The notes below the pieces were generated by a model. That model was not told where the DNA came from. It saw only the letters and a list, made by a program, of their open reading frames with translations, and did not search any database. From Typha latifolia (taxonomy: Eukaryota; Streptophyta; Magnoliopsida; Poales; Typhaceae), in assembly GCA_019914945.1 (NCBI GenBank), contig CM034112.1, positions 3,371,001 through 3,435,000 of the forward strand: a DNA stretch of 64,000 bases, written 5' to 3'. Position numbers and translations under genes: made by a program. Below are positions 24,301-33,200 of the stretch, piece after piece. Positions within the stretch are counted from its first letter, which is position 1. Each line of letters begins with the position of its first letter.

Positions 24301-27300
24301 TGTATTATTGGTTTGAGTTATTCCAGTTGGACCTCAGGTGAGTGGATTCACTTACGTATTTATTTTTCTTGTATTTCGTGAGATGACATTGCATGAACAT
24401 GAATGACATTGCATGAAGAACAATATTACACGAAGATTAACTTTGCACGAAGAGTAACATAATATTATTTATATGTACTCATAAAATATGAGACAGGAAA
24501 ATATAAGTGAATCCATTCACCTATGGTCCGCGATGAAATATTTTGAATCTATAAATTAGGTGCGAGGAAAATTGCCACCTTTAATTAGAAGAAAACCACT
24601 ATTAATTTATTAAATCAGGAGAACTTCCTAATTGAATTAGTTAACATATATCTTAAAAGTCTATTCGTAATAGTTCATAACTGGGTTTACTTTGGTTTTG
24701 AATCACTTTCAAATTTATTTACATTTGAATTAGTTTCAGATCTATAGATCTGAATTAATTTAAGTTGGATTAGGCCTAAATAATTTTTAAGTTTATTCAA
24801 CTTTCAATCGTTTTAAAACAGACTTTTATCTCATATGGTTTCAGATATGAAACAATTTCCAACTCTCAGTGATTGATTTAAGAATGTAGCAGCAAAATAA
24901 AGAACAAGACCCTCCCTCTCACACTAAATCCAATTATGATAGATACTTGGTGGAGAGATGCTCGCTAAGATGAGATCATTTTCTTCTTCACTTTCTCTCT
25001 AGCTCTTCTCTCTTTCTTGAGTGGAACTAGCCCTCAGGTTCCATTAAGACATCTAATTGATCCAAATGGAGTTCGGGTTAGCTCGTAGCTAACCTATGTG
25101 AGCCACAACATCAGAATTTCCTGACTTAGTCTATTCAACTGAGTAGATCTATTGAATCTTGTCTAATCCACTTGGCAACTGGGTTTAAGATCTAACCTCA
25201 CGATCAAAATCATGGGTCACCAATCAAATGGTCAAGGTCACTATTTGATATTCTAATTGAACCTATATGAAATGACCCTTTTTATCCTTATGTTAGCATT
25301 TAACCAAACATTGGAAAGATATATAATTGGTAAACTTATATAATGTTATGCTACATCTACAATCATATTAATGAATTTTTTTCTCTAATTCTACTAAAAA
25401 ATAATTCATAATTGAAGAGATTTTGGGTTATTACATTAAATGCTTATTGCATTGGCCGTGGCTAGACCATTTATTTCTGTAATTCTTTTTCCATTTCCTC
25501 CATTTAATTATTTTTCACTTTCATAGTTTCATGTCTTGTGATTTATGATTATCTAGTTCTCATATATTGAGATGGACCAGATTGGATATTGAACTTTTCT
25601 AGAGCCGCTAAGCTTGCCACCTACTTTTTGACCAACCGGTGTATTGGTGTATGATATGGATCTCTTTTAACCAAAAGAAAAAAAAAGAAAAAAAGAGAGG
25701 ATGAACTGGCGCCATAATGTACTGCTATCCGATGTTCACATACCCTAGTCCTGCTAGTTAGATTCATATGAGCATATTTACTACAGGGTCACTTCCTAAT
25801 TAGTCTTTTCTATCACTCCTCATTGAGCAACCTAGTCCTGCTTGTTAGATTTATATTAACATGTTTGTTACAAGGTTACTTCCTGTTTGATCTTCTCTAA
25901 TCTCTACCACTTCTGATGTAGCGACCTAAGGCTTTAAGGCCAGTGCCTCCTTGTCTTATACATGTATGTGTCAGCTGAGACAGAGCCGCATGACTTTGGA
26001 CCTATAGACCTACATTTCATTGGACTTTAAGCCCCATACCTGTAAGCCATGTGGCCAAGTCACAGAGCTGCATGCCCCATATCCTTGTGACCTCTAGGTC
26101 ACGAGATATAAATCCCCCTATCATGCTCATGCTAATGAGGAGCTTCCAAGGATTCTACTACTATTGTTAATGTAATTTATCTTTTATTACGTGAATTGAA
26201 GTTTTATATCTGCTTGCTGGACAATGACGTACAAAATGAGATTTAGAGAATCAATTTAGGTTCTATTCTTAAGAGCTCAACATTTGCAATTTGACTGGAA
26301 AGGTTTAATCATTTAAATATCATTGACATGACTAATTTAATATTCATTTTGGTACTCAGAACATTTATTGCCTGTATTCAAGATATCTCCTTGTATCCTT
26401 TTGAATTAGCAAAGTTCCATTTGTTCAGACTTTCAGTCTGTCACAATTAAATTCTTTCAGTTTTTTTTAGATTGTTTCTGCTGATGAACCTAAGAAGAAT
26501 GGTATAAATGGTTTCTTTCAAGCTATCAAGGGCATGTGGAACATGATTTGGGGCGGTGTGATTGATTTCTTTACCGGTAAAGCATGTAGGTACGTTTTGT
26601 AAGTTGGTTGATCTTAGTCAATTTAATCTGACAAAAACTCTTAATTTTCTTCTGCAAGATTTTGCTCCTTTTCATTTCAGAAACATTCTATATAGAATAT
26701 CACATTTTAGCTACATTATTGTTCAATCCTTTTGATTGCACTAAGAATAACAGCATACTAAGTTACACGCTCATACAATTTTTATTTTGTAGATTGTTGT
26801 TAATGAATTTCCCTCTGAAAAACATGACTGTTCAAGTGTGGCCTATCTACTAGTGTCAACTTTTTGAAAGCGATGTAGCTACTACCTTGAAAAAAGATCA
26901 CTTGATAGCTTTGCCGTCGCCCAATATTTTGGCGTGATGCCATTAAAAACCTTTCACCAGCCAGCAAACTGGTACTCTAACGACAAAGTGTTATGCACGA
27001 CGAAGTCAATCCCTTCAATTCCGCGTTCGCAGGAAGAAACAGTCCCCCTCTCTACAAATAATTTTCAAACAACTTTTCTCACCGTAAACTCGGTCTGTAT
27101 TATTGTTTTGCTGACATCACTATAAGATTTTATAAATCGAGCTGATCGATCCAAGCCGAGCCCCGGCTTGATAGTGGAGCGAAGCTTGAGTCTATGGATG
27201 AAAGATTGGCTTGGTTGATGGACCTTTAGAAGCCCCCTCAACATGCTATCTATCTAGGGAAATAGATATTCTTGCCCGAAGCGCACATTCAGTGCCTTAA

Positions 27301-28758
27301 ATCTCCTACATGGGAAAGATAAGATACCAATAATTGGTAGGAGGTGCTTCATGGAGTTAAGTGAAGATTAGGAGTAGAATTTACTCTCTATATGATATAT
27401 TCCAAAGGTGTAGAGGCCTACTATATGGTATATTCCAAAGGTGTAAAGGCCTAGTTTCTTAATCAGAGGAGCAAACTATTAGTTCACCAACACCTAAGTA
27501 ATTTAACTGGCATGACAAAAGTGAGCGGAAATGGTGAGCAAATAAGAAATAAAAGAGGACATGAGTCATTTACAATTGCATGTTTACTTTTACAATGTTA
27601 TGGCGAACATTTTTTATTGTTTTCCACAAGACTTCCTATAGGAAAATCAGGATGATTTTATTCACTTCAACTTTTAGGCTTAGCCATCAGATTCAGGGTT
27701 GTAACATCTCAATAATTCTTCTTGGTAATGACACAACAAGTACAATTTATTGATAGTTATCCACGTTAAAAATGTGGGTCTAATCACCTTGCTCATGCAA
27801 ATACATTCTCAGAAAATAATCTTAAAAATGTGTTGATGAATATGCACCTAAGCTATATGCTCTATACTTTCTATGAAGGTTTGACACTTACTATAGGTGT
27901 AACTTTGAAGAATAAAGTTGAATTATTAATTTGGTAACTAATACTTGTAACATCATTAGGGTAATTATGGTTGTCAAAGTGCAAAATTTGATTGAACATC
28001 CTCCCTGTAATTTCCCTTTCAGAGGTGTATTCATAGTGTTCAGTTCTTTTCTTCTTCTTTGAAATAGGAGAAAATGCTCAAGTTTTTTCGACTTCAGTTG
28101 CCACATGCGATATATATGTGTGAGTTGGATACTGATGTTCGGATTACTTCTAGCAATACTACCAACAGGTATTTCAATATCAGTAATTGGTTAAGATTTA
28201 GATATCTTTAGCATCCTGTAAAAATAAAATTTTGTGTTCGCGCTTGCAGTTGTAGTTCTTTTGTGGTTGCTACATCAGAAAGGCTTTTTTGATCCGATGT
28301 ACAATTGGTGGGAAGATCGATTCAGAACAGAATATCAAGAAAATCAAATGCACTCAAATCACAAAAAAGCGCTCAAACAATCTCGACATCATGGATATGA
28401 TTACTCCAAGAATCATAAAGGCATGCAACATCCTTACTATGCACATAAAAAGCTAAAAAGCAGTCATACTCATCACGTGCTTGATAAACATTACCGATCT
28501 GAGTCAGTGGAAAGTGGCCAATACCTCAGACATGATAATGTTCTTCGTGTTCATCAAGAGCGTCACAAGCATAAACATAGCAATGCTTCAACTGTTCTGC
28601 AGAACAGACACAAATTGAGTAGGCATGGACCGTTATTGAGAGACTTGGAAGGTATCGAGCACAAAATGACTAAGCAGTACAAGGAGAAGAAAGTAGGGTA
28701 CCACTATGGTCATGATCAGCTACATGGAAAGCATTTGAAGTCAAAAACATTTCGATGA
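1824..28758 (+). CDS. HAP2: HAP2/GCS1 gamete fusion protein, 5'-partial, 14 exons seen
   Basis: Exons read from splice sites, phase and remembered homologues: 1824-1881, 1972-2032, 4581-4659, 6630-6764, 7334-7528, 7922-8002, 8086-8186, 8583-8700, 10081-10113, 18858-18951, 19063-19151, 26471-26589, 28068-28168 and 28250-28758 (TGA). All phases agree and no stop interrupts them. HAP2 is the sperm membrane fusogen needed for gamete fusion, a class II fusion protein. Seen here are the CCPCG cysteine block (first exon), [73 protein letters not shown] and [20 protein letters not shown] transmembrane segment is split by the last intron ([12 protein letters not shown] / VVLLWLL), and a long His/Lys-rich cytoplasmic tail follows. 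Relative to the Arabidopsis protein about 170 N-terminal residues are missing, presumably upstream. The introns carry many transposons, yet the frame is intact. Confidence 0.93.
2600..4040 (-). mobile_element. Truncated Ty1-copia relic (RT-RNase H-3' end)
   Basis: Reading the - strand from about 4000 down gives the start of copia reverse transcriptase ([35 protein letters not shown]), then a [15 protein letters not shown] block near 3360-3300. RNase H with SSMEAKIIG and [12 protein letters not shown] follows at 3014-2754. A purine-rich tract on the - strand near 2606-2620 followed by TGTTAATG marks the polypurine tract and 3' LTR start. Gag, protease and integrase are absent, stops and frameshifts are frequent, and the YVDD site is not clean. 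It lies antisense in the HAP2 intron 2033-4580. Confidence 0.8.
4660..6629. other. HAP2 intron with low-complexity sequence
   Basis: No coding sequence is recognised here. A GAGCT-rich patch at about 4760-4920 resembles the arms of the inverted repeat at 43578-44581. A TATAC/ATG-rich low-complexity tract lies at 5340-5560, and the CT microsatellite is at 6327-6367. Confidence 0.5.
6327..6367. repeat. (TC)n microsatellite
   Basis: An uninterrupted dinucleotide run of about 20 TC units in a HAP2 intron, about 260 bp before the exon at 6630. Confidence 0.95.
10114..11405. other. HAP2 intron, first part of the 8.7-kb intron
   Basis: AT-rich sequence with no exon-like or transposon-protein-like translation that I can recognise. 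It directly follows the 33-nt exon at 10081-10113. Confidence 0.4.
11406..11940 (-). other. GC-rich island, possible captured gene fragment
   Basis: This is the only GC-rich block in the intron. On the - strand one frame (11856-11554) encodes an Arg/Pro/Ser-rich stretch. Another, interrupted by a TAG, reads DMSHFGYF then [19 protein letters not shown] and reaches a possible donor just after CAACACAAAG near 11560. It abuts the hAT-like subterminal repeats at 11940-12165, so it may be host sequence picked up by that element. I do not recognise the protein and do not assign a function. Confidence 0.3.
11940..12165. mobile_element. hAT-like element end with CGGGTC subterminal repeats
   Basis: Repeated CGGGTCAA and its complements (GGGTTGACCCG, GACCCGATT, CGGGTCGGG) cluster here and end at CTACCCCTA near 12165. 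Plant hAT elements often end in a short CAGGGG/TAGGGG-type inverted repeat with clustered subterminal GGGTC motifs, so this looks like one terminus. The opposite end and the 8-bp target duplication were not found. Confidence 0.4.
12166..12713 (+). mobile_element. Non-autonomous hAT-like element, copy 1 (left end decayed)
   Basis: It shares with the copies at 20388-21090 and 22032-22799 a CT-rich left half, the GAGAGATCTAGCTCCGGCGA motif, an AT-rich middle and a right end containing GTCCGATCCAATCCAGGCGA. It ends GAACCTTG at 12713. The left terminus is not recognisable next to the element at 11940-12165, and no duplication was found. Confidence 0.55.
12960..13312. repeat. Older dispersed repeat, left half (split by a copia insertion)
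   Basis: This has the GTGCCGACACATGGCACG-type start also seen near 35030. It is interrupted at 13313 by the copia element and resumes at 18114. The last five bases before the copia, CTTTG at 13308-13312, are one half of its target duplication. Confidence 0.5.
13313..13484 (-). repeat. 3' LTR of the Ty1-copia element
   Basis: 172 bp, TG...CA. It matches 17939-18113 almost fully: apart from a purine-rich length-variable patch I count three substitutions. The polypurine tract (a C run on the + strand, 13485-13500) follows at once. Confidence 0.9.
17927..17938 (-). other. Primer-binding site of the copia element
   Basis: On the - strand TGGTATTAGAGC directly follows the 5' LTR. It differs by one base from the initiator-Met tRNA complement TGGTATCAGAGC. 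Confidence 0.8.
17939..18113 (-). repeat. 5' LTR of the Ty1-copia element
   Basis: 175 bp. It contains the TATA box noted at 18051-18057. Its outer end reads TAATA then CTTTG, where the other LTR reads TAATACA, so two terminal bases are missing next to the target duplication. Confidence 0.88.
18051..18057 (-). promoter_or_regulatory. TATA box in the copia 5' LTR
   Basis: TATAAAT on the - strand within the right-hand LTR, correctly placed to start transcription of the - strand element. Confidence 0.5.
18114..18540. repeat. Older dispersed repeat, right half
   Basis: It begins with the second CTTTG duplication. It aligns by eye with 35190-35830: both contain GTCATTCTA-TA, TTTTACAACATTA and GATAAAAGA, and both have an AT-rich tail ending in a CATACTG/GTGCTAGTG region. 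The copia therefore inserted inside this repeat. Confidence 0.55.
19152..20244. other. HAP2 intron, LTR-like fragment
   Basis: No exon is visible. 19450-19980 shares phrases such as GATAATAT-CTCAAATTTCATTATA and CACATCAACTAGAA with 21540-21715 and 54060-54330. It is therefore a decayed relative of the LTR at 53700-55938. Confidence 0.45.
20245..20385. repeat. Minisatellite, about 25-bp unit in pairs of about 49 bp
   Basis: GGATCCTAACTTAAGT-type units recur five or six times, alternating with ATATTAGT/ATATTGGT spacers. Confidence 0.7.
20388..21090 (+). mobile_element. Non-autonomous hAT-like element, copy 2, with 8-bp duplication
   Basis: 703 bp, bounded by ATAGTAAC at 20380-20387 and 21091-21098. 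The right end is GAACCTTG. The left end CTTCGGCCAATCCC looks like the family start CAAGGTTCG with a few bases lost. The interior is a long GA-rich tract, followed by a conserved ACGTATCGTTTTTTGAAA region. Confidence 0.7.
22032..22799 (+). mobile_element. Non-autonomous hAT-like element, copy 3, with 8-bp duplication
   Basis: 768 bp with terminal inverted repeats CAAGGTT...AACCTTG, flanked by a perfect 8-bp duplication GTTATAAC (22024-22031 and 22800-22807). Eight-base duplications and CA(A/G)G-type ends are hAT features. An open frame at 22332-22589 is acidic, Gln/Pro/Tyr-rich ([22 protein letters not shown]) and has no transposase core. It may be the tail of a lost hAT transposase (inference). 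Confidence 0.75.
22844..23596 (-). mobile_element. Non-autonomous hAT-like element, copy 4, inverted
   Basis: Reverse complement of copy 3 over most of its length. Its right edge is GACGAACCTTG (23596), and its left edge CAAAGTC is a mutated CAAGGTT. No 8-bp duplication was found. With copy 3 it forms a large inverted repeat with a spacer of about 40 bp. Confidence 0.65.
23640..24385. repeat. Inverted repeat, arms of about 200 bp
   Basis: 23640-23835 and 24180-24385 are reverse complements by eye. Both contain GTGAGTGGATTCACTTACGT-like and TTTATCTATAAATAAATTT-like segments. The loop of about 350 bp is GGGC/CCCA-rich. Confidence 0.65.
24386..26470. other. HAP2 intron, unclassified repeats
   Basis: No gene is seen. 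A direct duplication of about 88 bp (25743-25830 and 25831-25918) begins CCTAGTCCTGCTAGTTAGA. GCACGAAG motifs near 24430 echo the LTR family at 53700. Confidence 0.45.
26590..28067. other. HAP2 intron, no gene recognised
   Basis: It holds a short tandem duplication around GTATATTCCAAAGGTGTA (27395-27450). I see no protein-coding or transposon signature. Confidence 0.4.
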
Positions 28759-30223
28759 AGATGATCAGTTTTTTTTCCCTTTTTCGCATAATAGATTGCA
28801 TATCCATCCTTTTAAATGATGGAAGACAATGTACATCTATTTATATGCTTACATGTATGTGCATAATTGCACGTACATTTAGCTAAGTGTCTTTGTTTAT
28901 ACAGATTAGGAATACTGTAGTTAGATAAAACTCGAGATGACTGAATTATACAAACTGACTAAGCAGAACAAGGAGATGGAAACAATGTTCAATTATCATA
29001 AAAATTGGGACATGTATTAGTTTTCGGTGTCGGAGACACAGCTTTGCCTTTCGAGAAATGGCAAAACCTTATGCTTTGTTTGTGTTGTTGGTTATACAAT
29101 ATTGAGACGAAAATGCAAGGCAATAGTGTATTTATTGTGTGTATGTTTACAAGCTACAGCTACAATCGTAAACTATTGTAGGGGTAAATGTCAAACAATT
29201 TTTCATTTTATTTTATTTTTGTGTGTATATTTTACGGGTGGATGTAAAAAAGATTTTATTTGTAGCTGATCATGATAATGGTTCTTACTCGGTCGTGATA
29301 GTTTATTTGTAGGCATGGTACTCTCTTATTTTGCCACTAAGCTACCACCTTACTGATGTCTTAAGTGGCAAGATTAAGTACCCTTCAAAAGAAAGTATTG
29401 AGGACTCATATCACCGCTCATCTAAAACCCATAAGTTTCTTATCAAACTTTTATCTATATTTTACTAAAATAGAATCTATGATTTCTTTTTATGGATCAT
29501 GTTTGCGCAGACGAAATCAGCACAAACCCTAAGGTTTTATACGATTTTGGGTTTAATTTAATTCATTTCGGGTCGTAAATATATCGATCTGTCTAACTAG
29601 ATTATTTAAACAAGTCGTGTTTATATTAGCAGTACTAACCCAGCTAATTTGACTAATGAGTTATAATTTAGATAAATGAGTTAGCAAATAGGATGGACAA
29701 TTAGATTAAACCTCCTCAAAAAGTGACGAGGTAAAACTATATGCACGTAATGTTTGAAAAAAATTCAAATATTAATGGCAGCATCTAAGCGAGTATCCAA
29801 TTCGTTTTCACCAAAGTTAAAAACACTTTTTACTCCAAGATCTCCATACGGAGCACGTAACAGCAAACAGCCCTGATCAATGTATCAGTATCACCTAAGT
29901 CCACGTTCCCTCCTAGTCCTACCCCAACAAACTCTTATTACAGGTATCAAAAAAGCCCAAAGGAAGCCTTGGATCCCAAGTTTATATAAAAAAGAAAAGA
30001 AAAGATAAAGAAATAAATATATTATTTTTAAACACCATTTCGGCATCTCCCTCTGTGGAAGAAAACTATTTACTTGAGGGAAAATAAAAAAGAAAAAGAG
30101 TATACTAAAGTGTTCAAGACTCTTCCTTTGTTCTCCATCCCACGTTCTCTCGTCTCGTCCTCTCTCCGTCCCTGATCGAAGTCGGTGGGGGAAAACCCTA
30201 ATCGAGTTTTAACCTTGATTCCG
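28759..30223. other. HAP2 3' flank and PUX8 promoter/5' UTR
   Basis: 28958-28982 repeats, imperfectly, the coding segment at 28669-28693 (ACTAAGCAG-ACAAGGAGA), so part of the HAP2 last exon seems duplicated after the stop. The pyrimidine-rich stretch 30110-30180 just before the PUX8 ATG looks like its 5' UTR. No RNA gene is seen. Confidence 0.45.
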
Positions 30224-33200
30224 ATGGCGAGGCCGCCGCAGGACGCGATCGAGACGTTCATAAGCATCACCGGCGCATCCGAGGCCGTCGCGGTGCAGAA
30301 GCTCGAGGTAGGATTCTCCTTTACTTCCCGATCCCTATCTAAGGTCGGTTTCCTTATGGTGCTGCAGGGTCCTTTGCCCGTTCTTGCGTTTAGTGTTCTA
30401 TGGGTTAGGGTTTCTTGGTGTGGTGCTTGATGTTTGGCTGGAATGGTGGATCGAAATGGTCTGTTTGCGTCGGCAGGCGTTCCTTTTCTGGAGAGAAAGG
30501 AATGACCTTTCGCGAAGTGGTGATAAATTTGGATCGAATTTCGCGTTTTGATACTGAGATGAGGTTTATTAGATCTGCGGCAACTGTTTCAAAGAGAAAA
30601 TATATTGGTCTGCGAGGTTTCTCGGAGTTATAAGGAGTGATTCGTGATGAGAAATGGGACTATTCGAATTGTTTCATCTCTGATGAAATTTCGTTTCTGT
30701 AATCTTTGTTCATGATTCATCTATACGGGAGAGCATAGAATGGATGATTTCCGAGATTGGCAGAGATAATTTAATCCTTGGGCTATGAAAAATAACTCCA
30801 TATAGTTGTACAGGATTCTCTAGGCTTGAGTAGAGGAGATCGATATTTTCTTTACTGCCTCCTATTGTGCTTATATTCCGTATGCTTTTTTACTTCTAAT
30901 CCAGGAACTGCTTTTACTGTCAGCAGAATAGGTTATCGTAGCTGATTATTCGACTATTACGCGGAGTTACAAATTTCTAGTTTCTTGGTTTGGCTCCTAA
31001 TAGCTGATAGCTTATATGTCGGGCAACTGGACAGAGATTCTCGGCTTCACATAGTAGGACAGCTACTCAGCAAAAAATTGTCTTGTAGAAAATCTTCTTT
31101 AAGTAGTAGTAGAGTTACGTTAGAGACATGAGAATCTGTCATATTAATATGTACTGCAATTATATCTGATTTTCTGATTGAAAGAATGACATTAGAAATG
31201 ATAAGTACATTTATTTCTTTGAATAACAGCACTATTAGAGACCCAATGAGCATCCACATTGACATATTGTACAATAAAGTTTCAAGTTCTTATACATATC
31301 TTTCTTCATGTGTTGGATTTACTTCAAGTCTTCAACATTTCTTGGCAAATGGAAATTAACAACATCAAAAAAATCTTCTTTATGCTTTGTTACTGTTGGC
31401 TTGTTAGTGGGCAATGATGTTTCTTAGCCAGTTTGGAATGCAATAGACCTGATGTAACTTCGGCTGCTTGGTGTTCTTTATCATTGTATGTTAAGTTGTT
31501 TTCTTCTTGATTCTTCTTGGTTTAAGTTTTTTAACTTGCCTTTAGGATCATCTACAAATTAATTTTGTTTTTTATCTGAGTAAAGTAGTTTCACTATCTC
31601 TTTGAGCATTATCCAGATAATCTTGAAAGAGCTGTTGGGTTGTATTTGCAATCGTTACCTCTTTCCTGAAGAATTTTGAGAGAAATGATTGGATAGGTTG
31701 CAGGACTTATTCTGCTTCTGCTAAATCTTGATAATGTCTTTGAATGTTAAATCAGAGTAAACATAATGTTACAAAAGAGTAAGCAATATCACACGTTAGG
31801 CCTAACAGAGATGTGCATTTCAAGGCTGATTTCCTCATTTTTTTAAAGTTATTTATTTATTTATTTATTCATGTGAAAGGAATCAGAGATGGTAGATTGT
31901 CCTGGAGACAGATTAGAAATTAAAATATTTAGTCTGGCTTCACTACTATTGCCGCCAATCCTTCATTGTTTATGTTGCAATAAATTTCTCCTGTATCTGA
32001 TACCTTGTTTGCGATTTTTATGACATATTGGTTTCCTGAGATAGTTACATGACTTTATCAGAATCATTTACACATGAAATCTATCTCAGGAGCATGGTGG
32101 TGATCTGAACGAAGCTGTGAACGCGTACTTTAGTGAAGGAGATAGGACTAAGTATGGTATTATAATTTTTGAATGCTTCACTTGTCCTTTCTATGAAGTT
32201 AATTCTCATACATTGGATAAGTGTTTCAATTTTATTTACATTTAATGCCATCCTTATTTTGTAAACTGAAGTTATGGTGTGTGATATTCAATGGCAGCAC
32301 ACGCCAAACATCTCTCTCTACCCATCACGATGATATGATGGAAATGGATGATCCGATTGATGATATATTTGGAAGATCTCCACTTCTATCTGCAGCTCGA
32401 GACTTGAACCCATTTGCGCTCCTAGATTCAAACTTCCGTCGTAGTTTTTTGGATGGTGGTTCAGCTGCTGGCGTCTCTAGCCTTACTCCACGAGTTTCAC
32501 ATCCGCGGGAGGTACGAGAGGTACCCATTGAGTTTAAGGATGGTAGTGCACAAACAGGGAATTCTGGTCGAGGACCATTGATTGAGGATATCTCTGGACA
32601 TGAAACTTTACATGGTCCAGAGATTCATGGGACTGTCATTATTGATGATGAAGATGATGATTTTCCATCAGCACCTGCTGGGGTTCAGAATAATGTTCCT
32701 GGTGATATGTCATTTGGAAAACGTCCTGGGCCCAGTGCTTCTCCATTGGTTGATGTGGCTGGCTACAACAACGACATAGAAGAGGAAATGATCCGAGCAG
32801 CAATTGAAGCTTCCAAAAGGGAAGCTGAGGGACATTCAGAACAGTTTCAAGTTCCTGATGTACGCCATTTGTTTCCCAACAAGTTCTTTCATCTGTTTTC
32901 TTTCTAGCCATGCAATTTTCACCTGATACATGTTTGGTAGGATATAATTGGTCCCAAAGTTGACCATAAGCCACCTGCCACGGATGACATTGAACTTGCA
33001 CGAGCAGTTTCTTTGTCCTTGGAGGTTCTCGTTGTGCTCTATTTTCAGTCTTATTGTTACTTTGTTGATGTGTTTGATCTTGTTGTGATATGATCTACAG
33101 ACTGCCGAGCAAGAAAGAGCACGAGCACTTCGTCAAAATGAAATGCAGTTTGGAGATAGCTCTTCCAACTTATTTGGCAAGCTGGTGGAAGATACAGGAA

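Larger units (their letters stand above)
21440..24385. mobile_element. LTR-related repeat carrying nested insertions
   Basis: 21440-22031 matches, piece by piece, the middle of the LTR at 53700-55938: the GCTGATCCGATTAGGGTCATC and AGATAGACTTGAGTCACC phrases are shared. The match resumes at 22808-22843 and after 23597 (GTGAGTGAATCCACTCAC). Two hAT-like elements in opposite orientation (22032-22799 and 22844-23596) interrupt it. Its last part forms an inverted repeat (23640-23835 against 24180-24385). Confidence 0.6.

Noticed and set aside
30185..30223. Upstream in-frame extension of PUX8 exon 1
   Set aside because: The extension has no ATG of its own and does not resemble the family; the ATG at 30224 matches the family start.
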